DNA of 64,000 nt from positions 2,069,501 to 2,133,500 of the forward strand of contig BROG01000006.1 in NCBI GenBank assembly GCA_030159075.1, written 5' to 3'. The notes beneath the pieces are model-generated. The model saw only the letters and a program-made list of their open reading frames with translations. It searched no databases and was not told where the DNA came from. Positions 41,101 through 51,400 of the stretch are shown piece after piece (the stretch's first letter is position 1; every line of letters starts with the position of its first letter). The translations under genes were made by a program, and so were the position numbers. This DNA is from Atrina japonica. Taxonomy: Eukaryota > Mollusca > Bivalvia > Pterioida > Pinnidae.

Positions 41101-42252
41101 TTTAGGCCCTTACCTACTACCAAACAAGGAAATAAATATATTTTGATGGTAATTGACCAATTTACAAAATGGCTAGAATGTTTCCCTATAACCAAACCAA
41201 AACTCAGAAACAGTTGCCAAAACTTTAGTCGATGGTTTCTTTTCAAAGTTAGGCTGCCCTTATGAGTTACATACAGACCAAGGAAAAAATATGGATGGAA
41301 ATTTGATGAACAAAATATGTGATCTGTTTCAAATTGCTAAAACAACGAACTACCCCATATCATCCAGCATCAAATGGACAATATAGAAAGGTACAATCGT
41401 TAGTTTTACAAACAATACGTTGTTATCTAAGAAATAAACAAAATGAGTGGGACATAAATTTACAACAAATTGCTGGAGCAATCAGGGCAACTGTTAATAG
41501 ACAGACAGGCTTTACCACCCAATTTTATGATGTTAGGACGAGAACTTGTTTCAACCTGTTGATCTGATGTTAGGAACAGTTAACAAAAACACATCAAATC
41601 ATGAAATATCCAGACTACTTAGAAAAACTTACCACAAATATAGCTACCGCACATCAAATAGCTAGAGAAAATATAAAAAAGAATCAAATAAGACAAAAAA
41701 GATATTATGACACAATATCTTTATGATAACCAAATATAATGTTGGTGATATTGTACTAAAATTAGATTCATCAAGAAAAATAGGACAATGTTCAAAATAA
41801 AAATCTCCCTGGGCAGGACCATATATTGTCTCAGAAGTCAAATCACCAGTATTATATAAAATTATAGGCAAGAAAAATAGAGAATTTGTCATTCACCATG
41901 ATCGCTTGAAATTGTGTAAAGACGATGAACAACCATGTTGGTTTAAAAAAAACTAAGAAATAAAATTCTTAATGAGACTGAAATAACATCAGAAGTAAAC
42001 ACAAGCGAAATTCTAGAAAATGAAAATACACCCCACGTATTTTGACCTATCAAATCTATTTGATAAAACAGATACAGAGTCAGAATTACAAACAACTCAG
42101 ACAACTTAATTGGCGTCGGATTTTCTGATGCACACTTTGTCTCCAAATGATGTTACACTTGTAAATAAAGACTCTGTTCAGTCTGATAGTGGTATGAAAT
42201 CATCGAGGGTTAGACAACAACCTAAATACCTAAATGATTATGTACAGTATTA
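38150..42252 (+). pseudogene. pol remnant: protease, RT, RNase H, integrase
   Basis: Protease: AVIDTAAQVSVM at 38251-38286 (DTA in place of DTG) and LLGLDFLEH near 38470. Reverse transcriptase: RFCIDYRSLNKV, FSTLDMASGYWQI, then LPFGLCNSPATF and YLDDV with the catalytic pair at 39613-39618. RNase H: RKELLSIVY, TDHNSLIWLL and RWIEELSQYTMTIQHR fragments at about 40180-40400. Integrase: HFGQEKTYDKL and LCKKVVRLC fragments of the zinc-binding domain, catalytic Asp in HMDILGP (41096), second Asp in HTDQG (41276) and the Glu of IERYNR (41386) in another frame, giving near D35E spacing. The C-terminal HHDRLKLC motif is at about 41895. Frameshifts are numerous, often at A/T runs. Confidence 0.93.
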
Positions 42253-42428
42253 GAATTTTACAGACCTTTCCTTAACATAAACAAAAAAATTTTTTTTGTA
42301 TATATTTTTACAATGAAGAAATCAATTTGCTTTTTAACATATTACGTTTCAAAATATAATATTAATTTTGTTTAATACATGTACGTTTTAAACAGTATAT
42401 TATTACTACATGTACATTAATTGTAGCT

Positions 42429-43593
42429 ATGTATGATACCTTTGAGGAATCAAGATTTATCCCTGATTATGAGGAAGAAATCATACCCAACCATATCCCA
42501 GGATCAACAAACAAAAAAGGGAAAAAATGTCCTATATGTGAAGGTAAATTTACACATGTAAGGAGACATGTTATTCAGGAACATTTACCCTGGTATGTTT
42601 TCCCAAAAAACGCTTGCTGGGAATGTGAATTAGCATTTGGACAAGAGAGGTCACTACAAATACATATAGAAAGTATGCACCAGGGTGAAAAATCAAAACC
42701 TAATTTTGATATTCAAACACATGGAAAAAACCTGGATAACTTATATCTCAAATGTTATGCAACAGTTTCCAAAAATACAACATTTTAGATATGGTTAGTA
42801 AATCTGATTATTTTGTAAAATGTATAGGAACAATTTGGCAAAAAGAAGACTTAAAACAACTACGATACTTCTTAGATAACACAGAACAACAAGATGTCAA
42901 CATCAGTGAAAGTCCATATCCACCTACAAACACAATTGATTTAATGCATTGGAAGATATTAAGTCTCATTTTAAAAAATGAAAAATTTGAAATAAAACTA
43001 GATCCTCCAATATCCATACCCATACATTCAGAGATAACATCACCTCATACAAACGTAAAGATTGGTGGGTTTCTTCCATTGTATACTGGGCCTATCAGAG
43101 AACACTTCATCAGAGAAATACAAATTTAAGCCAGCCCAATATCAATATTACTTGGCATGGAATTCGAGGAATGAAATGGAATGCATTAATTAATACTTTA
43201 GATAACATGAAATCCAACACTGATATTTTGATAATACATTTGGGATCAAATGACATAGACAGCTCGTCTCCAAAGCATTTAATCTCCAAAATGAAACAAG
43301 ATTTATTGTTATATATGGAAATGTTCCCAAAAACAAAAATCATTTACTCAGAACTACTGAGTAGGAGAGCATGGAGAAACATGTCTGTTTGGGAAGGAGA
43401 AGATAGGAAAAGTTTGATAAATTTCAGAATAGGGCAATTCATAGAAGGAAAGGGAGGGGAAGTTATCAAACACAATAAAATAAGTTGGAAATCAAAAAAA
43501 CTGTATAGGGGAGATGGGGTTCATCTATCAGATAAAGGAAATGATATATTCTTAACAAATCTAAAAGAGAAACTTGTATCATTGTTGACTTAA
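42429..43593 (+). pseudogene. Retrotransposon accessory ORF: two C2H2 fingers plus SGNH-hydrolase-like domain
   Basis: This ORF sits 3' of pol, where env can occur, and is carried in three frames (42429-42788, 42752-43129, and about 43130-43593), so two frameshifts interrupt what looks like one reading unit of about 385 codons. Frame one has two C2H2-like fingers: C34-x2-C37-x9-H47-x4-H52 and C63-x2-C66-x12-H79-x4-H84. The last frame has an SGNH fold signature: IIHLGSND with the block III Gly/Asn (43243-43254), and DGVHLSDKGND with the block V Asp-x2-His (Asp 43513, His 43522). Between them is TWHGIRGMKWNAL, the conserved block II Gly region. The expected block I Gly-Asp-Ser is not seen; the matching place reads IGGFLPL. 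No signal peptide or membrane segment is present, so it is not an envelope protein. Function unknown. Confidence 0.8.
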
Positions 43594-43963
43594 AAAGGAA
43601 TCACAGTTCAAATTGATGAAATGTACAAATGTTCATATTTATGATAATTATGTGTATGTATATTATATATTTAAATGATTAAGAACAGTGTCTAAATAGT
43701 ATTAAGTCGGATTTTCTGATTTATGCTATTGGATATTGTACCGTAGAATTGAAATGATTTTTAATATACTTACATGTACATATACATGTATATAGAAATG
43801 ATTCCATTAATATTGTAAGAATAATCATATATTAGTTATCTATATTTTAATACTAGTAATACATATACATTTGTAAATAGAAATCTATATATATTATATT
43901 ACTGAGTATACATGTAAATACAAAACATTTTAATCTATATGCCAAATAAGATGGGAAACAGTT

Positions 43964-43981
43964 CTTTAGAAGAGGGAGGAA
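43964..43981 (+). other. Polypurine tract
   Basis: AGAAGAGGGAGGAA lies immediately before the TG start of the 3' LTR, the expected plus-strand primer position. Confidence 0.8.
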
Positions 43982-44218
43982 TGTAGTAGTTCGGGCTCGG
44001 ACTACGGTATACTAAACCTAATGCTGAACAGCTGATCGGTGAGTTTACAACTCACTGAAGTGATCCCGCTCAGTTGTCGTCCAAATTTAGTACCGTTCAG
44101 ACGTATTTGTCCAAAGTACTGTCGACACAACTCCCTTACGGTAAGTAATACCAATTATATTATCCCTCACTTAAACTAAACAATTATTCATAAATCCTCA
44201 CTAATGCACTTCACCACA
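43982..44218 (+). repeat. 3' LTR, complete (237 bp)
   Basis: Starts TGTAGTAGTTCGGGCTCGG after the polypurine tract and ends CTTCACCACA, giving TG...CA termini. Its last 93 bp equal the truncated 5' LTR. Confidence 0.93.
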
Positions 44219-44246
44219 CAAAGACAAACAGGATGTCAAACTTGCA
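44218..44246. repeat. 29-bp direct repeat, right flank of LTR element
   Basis: Identical to 36026-36054; its first A overlaps the last base of the LTR. Confidence 0.95.
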
Positions 44247-45340
44247 ATAATATCAAACGTCAACACTTGACAGTTGATTACTTTAGCTGTTAGAATAACT
44301 ATGTTCATCATCGTAAACACTTTTATTATAATGTCAAAAGTCACACGCATTATTGGAAATTGACAAGGAATTGAAATTGCACAACAAAATACAGAAATTG
44401 TTATGATGTCATGAACAGTTTTTGACAAAACATGAGTATGTTACTATGTATTGTATTTACCATCCAGTATTACTAGTGAAATATTCTAAGACCTATAACA
44501 ATGTCTCTATTATCTCAATAAGTTCATTTCACTATCAGTGCCAGTTTTAGTTTTGCCTCAGTACTGACATCTCAATATGATTTCAGCTGTTAGTTGCCCA
44601 ACTTGTTGACATCATAATAGCCATCAAACTTCAAAGACAGAACAATGAGTAAATCTGCCCAAACGATTTCTTGGAGGTAAAATTCAAGTAAACTAAAATT
44701 TGGAAGTATTGTGTTTCATGTTCTACAGTTTACCAAGAAATTACGAAAGAGAAAATTGATCAGCCCAGTTGATATCAGACATACGTTTCTTCTTGTCCTC
44801 TCAGTCCTTTCGGGATCAAAATAAACACTAATCAAAGTCACATACGCTCTTGCAGCCATGTGCTTACTAAACAGAAGATTGAAAGCTTGTAAAAGATATA
44901 GAATATTTTGTTTACAATTTTAAGTTTCTTTCTACAAAACTTTGACAGAATACTATTCTGTATTTGTGAATTAAAGTGACACCACTTCCATAACTAGCAG
45001 GATAAACTGATAATTGTTATATCAGCGCTGGTTATATTTGGTTCTACGTTTTTAAATATTTTCATATATTCATCAGTCTACTAAAACAGATCTAGTTTCA
45101 AATGGAGTACAACAAATTCTGACGGCCACTCTTCAGACGGAAAGTATGAAATTTATGATAATTTCAGAATTATCATGCAGTAAAACAAATATATAACATT
45201 TTTAAATTTCGGAAACACTTTAAATTGGCTTACAAACACCCGTTAAAATAAAACTGATATATAATGAAATAGTATAATTATTCTTAAAAATCCAGAAATA
45301 TCCGAATATAAATGTTTACACCGATAATGATTTATTTCTA

Positions 45341-45384
45341 GCACCACCGCCAGATGGCGACAATACTTCCGGAGTTCACCAAAA
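45341..45384 (+). promoter_or_regulatory. CNOT9: CNOT9 start region with YY1-like and ETS sites
   Basis: GATGGCG (45353-45359) resembles a YY1 site and ACTTCCGG (45365-45372) is a reverse-strand ETS core; both are common at start sites of housekeeping genes. An ATG inside the first site opens a 13-codon frame overlapping the CNOT9 start. A possible acceptor (TTTATTTCTAG) ends at 45341, so this could alternatively be the start of a spliced exon. No transcript data, so the role is inferred. Confidence 0.45.
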
Positions 45385-45408
45385 ATGAATCCTAGTTTAC
45401 CACAGCAG
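45385..45408 (+). CDS. CNOT9: CNOT9 coding exon 1
   Basis: Eight codons, MNPSLPQQ, ending in phase 0 at a GTAGGT donor. The short N-terminal exon has no counterpart in sequence with vertebrates; the start is chosen as the only ATG in frame with exon 2 before the donor. An alternative start is the Met at residue 12 in exon 2. Confidence 0.8.
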
Positions 45409-48400
45409 GTAGGTTGGCAAAAATCTTCGAGTTATCCATGCTTAATATCATATCCACTTAGGGACAGGTCTGGGAATGTAACAGTGATTATATACCACCG
45501 GATTTTTGACAGCTTATCTAACAACAATGCACCTTTCATTGTACTAGTCAATGATAATGTAGTGCAGGCTGAACAAGACTATAAATTATATTTACACAAA
45601 TTCAAATAGGCAAAACCACCCGAGTTACTTCCCAATACCTCTAGATTAAGCATTTATTTGTTAGTTTAAGATTGAATTACTGTAGACCGAGGTGTATTAT
45701 ACCTTGATGTACAATTGTCAAATATTTCTGAGGCCTGAAGTCACCAAATTTACTTGATATTAAAGGCAACTTTTATTTTACTCTTTACTCTTCAGCCACA
45801 GCCAAGAGCTCGTATTTGGGCTGGGAATATGTGCCAGACGACTAGCTATGCGTTCTGGGCTGTGTTTATAACAGACAGGAATGAAACAATTAGGTTACCA
45901 CCAATTTTCACATTTAGTTTTTAACCCATTCTTTATCCATTCTCGCAAGTCTTGTGACATTCTTGATTTTTTAATTATATTTATAAAATATTCCTTCATT
46001 TTCGCCTATCTCTTCTTCAAAATGATAAAGTTAATGATTAACACAGTGTCCTAGAATTACGCTCTCTTGTCACCTGGGGTGAGTTGGTTTTGTGACCAGG
46101 AAATTAGAGTCTCACTTGCAACTTGCCAGTTTGGGAAAGTTGCTGAAAATGTTCTTTCAACCTGGAGCTGATTAAATTATTACTAACTAGACATGGGCGT
46201 CGGAAGCAAATTGAAAGTGGGGGTGCTAAACCAACTTAAAACACACACACGCCAGAAACGTCTGGGGCTAAGCCCCAATTTTCAACACCTATGTCTATCT
46301 TTGCAAAAAAGTGGGGGGGGCTAAGCCCCCCAGTTCCGACGCCTATGCTAGATTTTAGATTTGATCAAAGACTGATAAGATTGACTCACATCATCTGCAG
46401 CTTGAAAATGCAACTTATTTTGCCAAAGGCAGACACTGCAGTACATGAGATGTTTGCGGGTCCAGTTACTATGTTTAATCCCAGCTGTGGTTTTAAAGCT
46501 TCCATTATGATCATGTTGTATTCTTGACTTTGGTCTTCTTTCAGATGTTTATTTATTTGTCTTATTTGTGTGATAATACTGATATAAACTTCATTTTGAA
46601 ATGGAGTTTATCTCCATTGACAGGTAATACACATTAGTCAGCACCTCAATATCAATTTTCAAAAACCACGTGTTTTGACACAGAATCATGTCAGCATTTT
46701 GAATTCAGATTATGACATTGTCAGTAACATAATTGATACAAGCTGTCATTATGGAGTGTATATGAGGTCATGCCTAATTAGTAATTGGCTGATTACCTGG
46801 CTTATACCCACTGGTTAGGCTGAATTTCTGCCATGATTTTAATTAAGTTACCTTTTTTGATATTAGATTCTCCCAAAATAATTGTTTCTTAAAACTGAAA
46901 ATTGATTTCTTTCCTATGTAAATTGTGACTTTTTTTGGTAATTTTTTTCCATCATAAATTGTGACTTTATTCCTTGTGACATTTTTTCCGAATACCATTT
47001 TGTCGAGTGGTTCTCCTTTGGAATAATATGACCCATAGCAAGATCTTGCTATGGGATCAAGTGGTGGAGCAGGCAAAAAGCATGTCAAAGGCCATAAAAT
47101 CAGCCCTGCTTTGTATCTTCCAAGGAAATCACATGAAGTTGAACTATGTGAGTTTGTGACAAATAAATCAATAATCTGTAGTGTTACATATCAAGCATTA
47201 AACAAGTTTAATAATTTTTTTTTCTTATTTGTTTTAGTGGATTTTCGTGGTTGGGTGAATAAATTTTTACCTGTCACTCACCTGTGGGTGAATGGACAAT
47301 ACAAAAAAATTCTAGAGCACTGTAACAGCTGCATCCTTAGCTACTTTCCTGATGAAATGAAGAACTCTGTTCAGAAACCTTTTTGATAGAACCTTCCACA
47401 AAAGGAAGAATTTGTCTTTTCCAGCTAATGTCTAAAATTATTAATTGTAGAAATGTTTACTTTTTGACTTAACATACTTTTGTGTAAAGGTCTTTGAAAA
47501 GGTTTTCAAATGTTTCATTCCTTCCCACCATGAACACAATCTAGAATGCATGCGAGTCGACTGATATATATATTTTCGGCCCAAATACATGTACAAGCCC
47601 CTATGGTTCAGCTAATTGCAGTAGGCTAGGGTTGTGTACTTCATTTCAACAATTCAGCTTATCTTTAGGATACAGGTATACCAGGGCTCTTAATAACAGG
47701 GCTCTTAAGGACCTAAGGGTACACATATTTGGTGCACAAAATTTTTCTGGGATGTGTCAAAGTTGCAACCCCGAGTCCCACGAGACACTCAAGATATTGA
47801 CTCGGAAGTTTACACCTTGTAATCAATCCCAGATCTGGGATTGCTTGTTGATCGTTAATTGACATATCCTAGTACCTGCACATCCTCATAATCACAGGTC
47901 ATAAAACAACATGCATGTAGTTACCTGTGCCACCGCTTATGAAAACACGTGAAGGGTGCTAGTTTACCCGTTTTATAATATTGTATGTTGAGTATCACGC
48001 CAGGGGTTAATATACCCTTTTTGGGACAGGGTCCTGTACCCTTCCATTTGGGAATTTTTACACACAAATTGAGCAAAAAAAATAAATGTGGTCATTTAAT
48101 TCATAAGAATACAAAACTTTTCATTAATCTAGCTTCTAATTATTTAACTGACAACATTGTTTTCATCTGACTGTAGACCTTGAAGTGCAGTTCATAATAA
48201 TCATACATGTACTAAATTCTCCATTTTATTGTTTAATACCAAATGTGAACTACATGGTGAACATAATTGGGAAATGTTTGCTAAAAATTGATGGAAAATT
48301 AGCGGATTTTGCATTGGGAATGGGTCCTTTAATTATTGATTATATTAATTCCTGCATGCTGTAGATATGTGTCTAACTAAGCATACCAGCTGATCATATT

Positions 48401-51400
48401 ACAATCCAATCAACATCCATGGACAAAGAATCATTGCTGACAATACTTTAATTAGATTTGAAACTCTGAAAGTCTCACCATGCACCAACATGTCTGATGA
48501 TGTCAAACAAAAGGTCAACTACATAGGGCCGCTTATATGACTACTTCGAAACCATTTAAGACATGTACGGTCATTATGATTAATAATTAGTACTAAATTT
48601 AACTAAATTTTCGTGAAATTGAAACATTGAGTGTTTATGAGAAGGAGAAAAATTATATTATGGGGCGATTTTGTACACATACAAATTTTGATCGAATTAT
48701 ATGTAGGAATTTTCATCGTTTTTACAGAAATGGCCCAAAAATTAATTCGAAACATCGAGAAATTCTACTCATAAAGTTTGAATTATAAAATGTTTATAAT
48801 TAGCGTTGAATAACAAAATTATTCAGGACTTTGTGAATAATTTGAAACATAGAGAAATTCGACTCTTTGAAGTTCTACTGTAGATCTGCACATAGAAAGA
48901 TAGAATATAATAGATATGAACAAAATAGGTAAATAAAACTTAAAGTAAAGCAAATGAATGGACAACCATAGAAATAGATTTGACGACAAACTTTGAATAA
49001 GTGGACTTTTCATTTTCTGAATGGGACTCCCTAGATTTTGATCCTGGGGTCCCAGGGACTCTCCAAAATTTTGCTCTACTGAGAGCCTTGACTTGTATTA
49101 ACTCAATATTTATAAAATTTCGACATGTTACTTGGTGCAAACTGTGCGTCTGTTTATGTAAATCTTTTTTTTGGATAAGGTGCATTCATTTTGTGGTAAT
49201 TAATTTGGGAGTTAACGTTTTTTATCTAGTTTTTCTCTCAATTATGATGATGACACAGGTGAATTACCACTTTCTTGAAATTGAAGCCAAATATCTCTTG
49301 AAACCCAGTTTTCAGTGTCTTGACACACATTGATTATTAAAGTTGGATATATTCACTAATAAAAAAAAACTTCAACACCATGTTCTTCCCTAGGTTTGAA
49401 AATTTACCCCTTGTGTCACATATACATGCAGTGCTCCAGATAACTTTCTGAGCACTTTAAAAAGTACAATACCCATCAATTCTAAATCCAGTAGGTATTT
49501 TTACCCACAAAATTTCTATCAAGTGGGTATTTTCCAATTATGTTGCCAGATTTACTATAAAGGCTTGGCTGCTAGAAATAAATGACCATTAATTAATATG
49601 TATTTAACTGTCTATACAATGTACTTGTAAGTCCACAAACACTTTAAATGACTTGGTGTTGGTCAGCAAAAATGCATTATCACTAACACATGTACACTTG
49701 ACTTTATGACCAAGATCCATTCAGAACACGTAAACTCAATAATTTATATAACAATTACATGTACCAAAATAGAAATCTAACATGGTTTTGACCTAATTCT
49801 ATGGCATTTGTTCCAATTCTACTGGATTTGTTCTAAATATTTTTTTCGCTTTATTCTATGGGACATGTTCTAATGATAGCCAAATGTTCTAATTATTATA
49901 ACTTTCCGATTGAATTAGACCACAAAAAGATTAAATTAGAACAAATGGCTCTACTACTAGTGTTATCTCTCAGCAAGTTTCAGATCCAGTGTGTACAATT
50001 TTAAGCTTCAGTTTTTATTTACATAGGGTATCCTATGCATGGATTTTGATTTGCTTGCGTATCCATTTCATTTTATGCATAAAATATGCAAATACACAGC
50101 CTACAATGTATCTGGAGCACTGAACATGTATGTAACACATTAGCACAGTATGATTCGTAAACATGTATTGTACATATACATCTACACCCCATTAGTACGT
50201 ATATGTTGAAAGTCATTGCTTGTCAGGTCTGGAAATATATTTTTTTCTGTGTCATTGAGACTTGAGAGAAGATATGTTGATCAGTGACTCTACAACAGTT
50301 ATGTGAAAGATATATGTGCATAAACTAGTCTACATACATGTACATGTATATGTAAATCACCACCCATTTGATATGTATCTGAATACATGTACAATTGTAC
50401 ATGTTTACCAGTAAATCTAAGTGACTAATACGATTATAAGATGAGATACACATAATGTGTTAAGACATACAATGGAACCTTGTTTTGCAGTTCACAAATT
50501 CTCATTCTCTTGATAAATATTTAATGAAAATAGAACCTCACTTATGAGACCACCTCACTAATTAGACAACTTTAAGTGAGCCGGTTACCTGTAAGTGGTC
50601 TTAATAGCGAGGTTCCAATGATAATGATGTGCTGCGAAATCTAACTTGCAAATGTAAAGTCTGCATCCTTATTGATAATATATTTACATGTATTTGCATA
50701 GATGTACATGTATATGCATAATCAAATTTATACATGTCTATGATAATCAGGTATACATGTGTAGTTGTACTTTTTAATTTGTAATATGTATATATGTTAA
50801 TTAGTTAATGACTAAACACAAAACTGTTGTTCTGCCTATAAGATATACTACATTTAGTCTTTATCTATAAGAGAATGTCATTTTGATGTCATGTTTCCAT
50901 TGTTCTCTTTTGTACAGCAGTCCAGAATGTTACCTGGACCAGGTCAGACTGGTCAAGCACCCTTGACATTGTCTCAGGTGGATAGAGAAAAGATTTATCA
51001 GTGGATTATAGAACTCACAAATCCGGATACAAGGGAGAATGCCCTGCAGGAACTAAGGTATGTGTGATACACTTCATTATGTACATGTATAATATGCTGT
51101 GTACATATATATGATGTATACTGTACGATGTACATCAGTTCATATCATGGTATATTGCTCAACTTTACATCAACGCCTGAAAAACAATGAACTCTGCTGT
51201 TAATCAATGACTTGGACCAGCCCAAATGTATTTCTAGGGATGAATGAGTCAGGGAACATCACATGATGATTATGTTGATGATGATAATGTGTGGTGGAGA
51301 GGTTTTTGATGGAAGATGTGATATATTTCCAAAAATAAATTTGTGGTATTAAAATCATGAAAATATTATTTATCTCTATAATAGATAATAAATGTATTAC

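Larger units (their letters stand above)
36026..44246 (+). mobile_element. Ty3/Gypsy-type LTR retrotransposon, degraded, with extra 3' ORF
   Basis: The element runs from a truncated 5' LTR through PBS, gag, PR-RT-RH-IN, an additional zinc-finger/SGNH ORF and a polypurine tract to a complete 3' LTR. PR-RT-RH-IN order with IN after RNase H places it in the Ty3/Gypsy group. Every domain is interrupted by frameshifts or stops, whereas the 29 host-gene exons nearby are intact. It lies between the divergent ATG9 and CNOT9 coding starts, probably in the ATG9 5' intron, on the strand opposite ATG9. The 29-bp direct repeats at both ends (36026-36054 and 44218-44246) are included in the coordinates. 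Confidence 0.93.
34902..45340. other. Region between the ATG9 and CNOT9 starts
   Basis: Apart from the LTR element and short repeats, no coding exon is recognised. The acceptor at 34903 requires at least one ATG9 5' non-coding exon here or further right. The single-copy-looking stretch 44247-45340 is the likeliest place for it and for a shared divergent promoter, but I could not identify its donor. Confidence 0.5.

Noticed and set aside
42429..43593. Retroviral-type envelope gene
   Set aside because: No signal peptide, membrane anchor or cleavage site; zinc fingers and SGNH motifs instead.
47051..47386. 111-codon plus-strand ORF in CNOT9 intron 1
   Set aside because: AT-rich, contains a poly-Phe run from a T tract, no recognisable domain; probably chance or repeat-derived.
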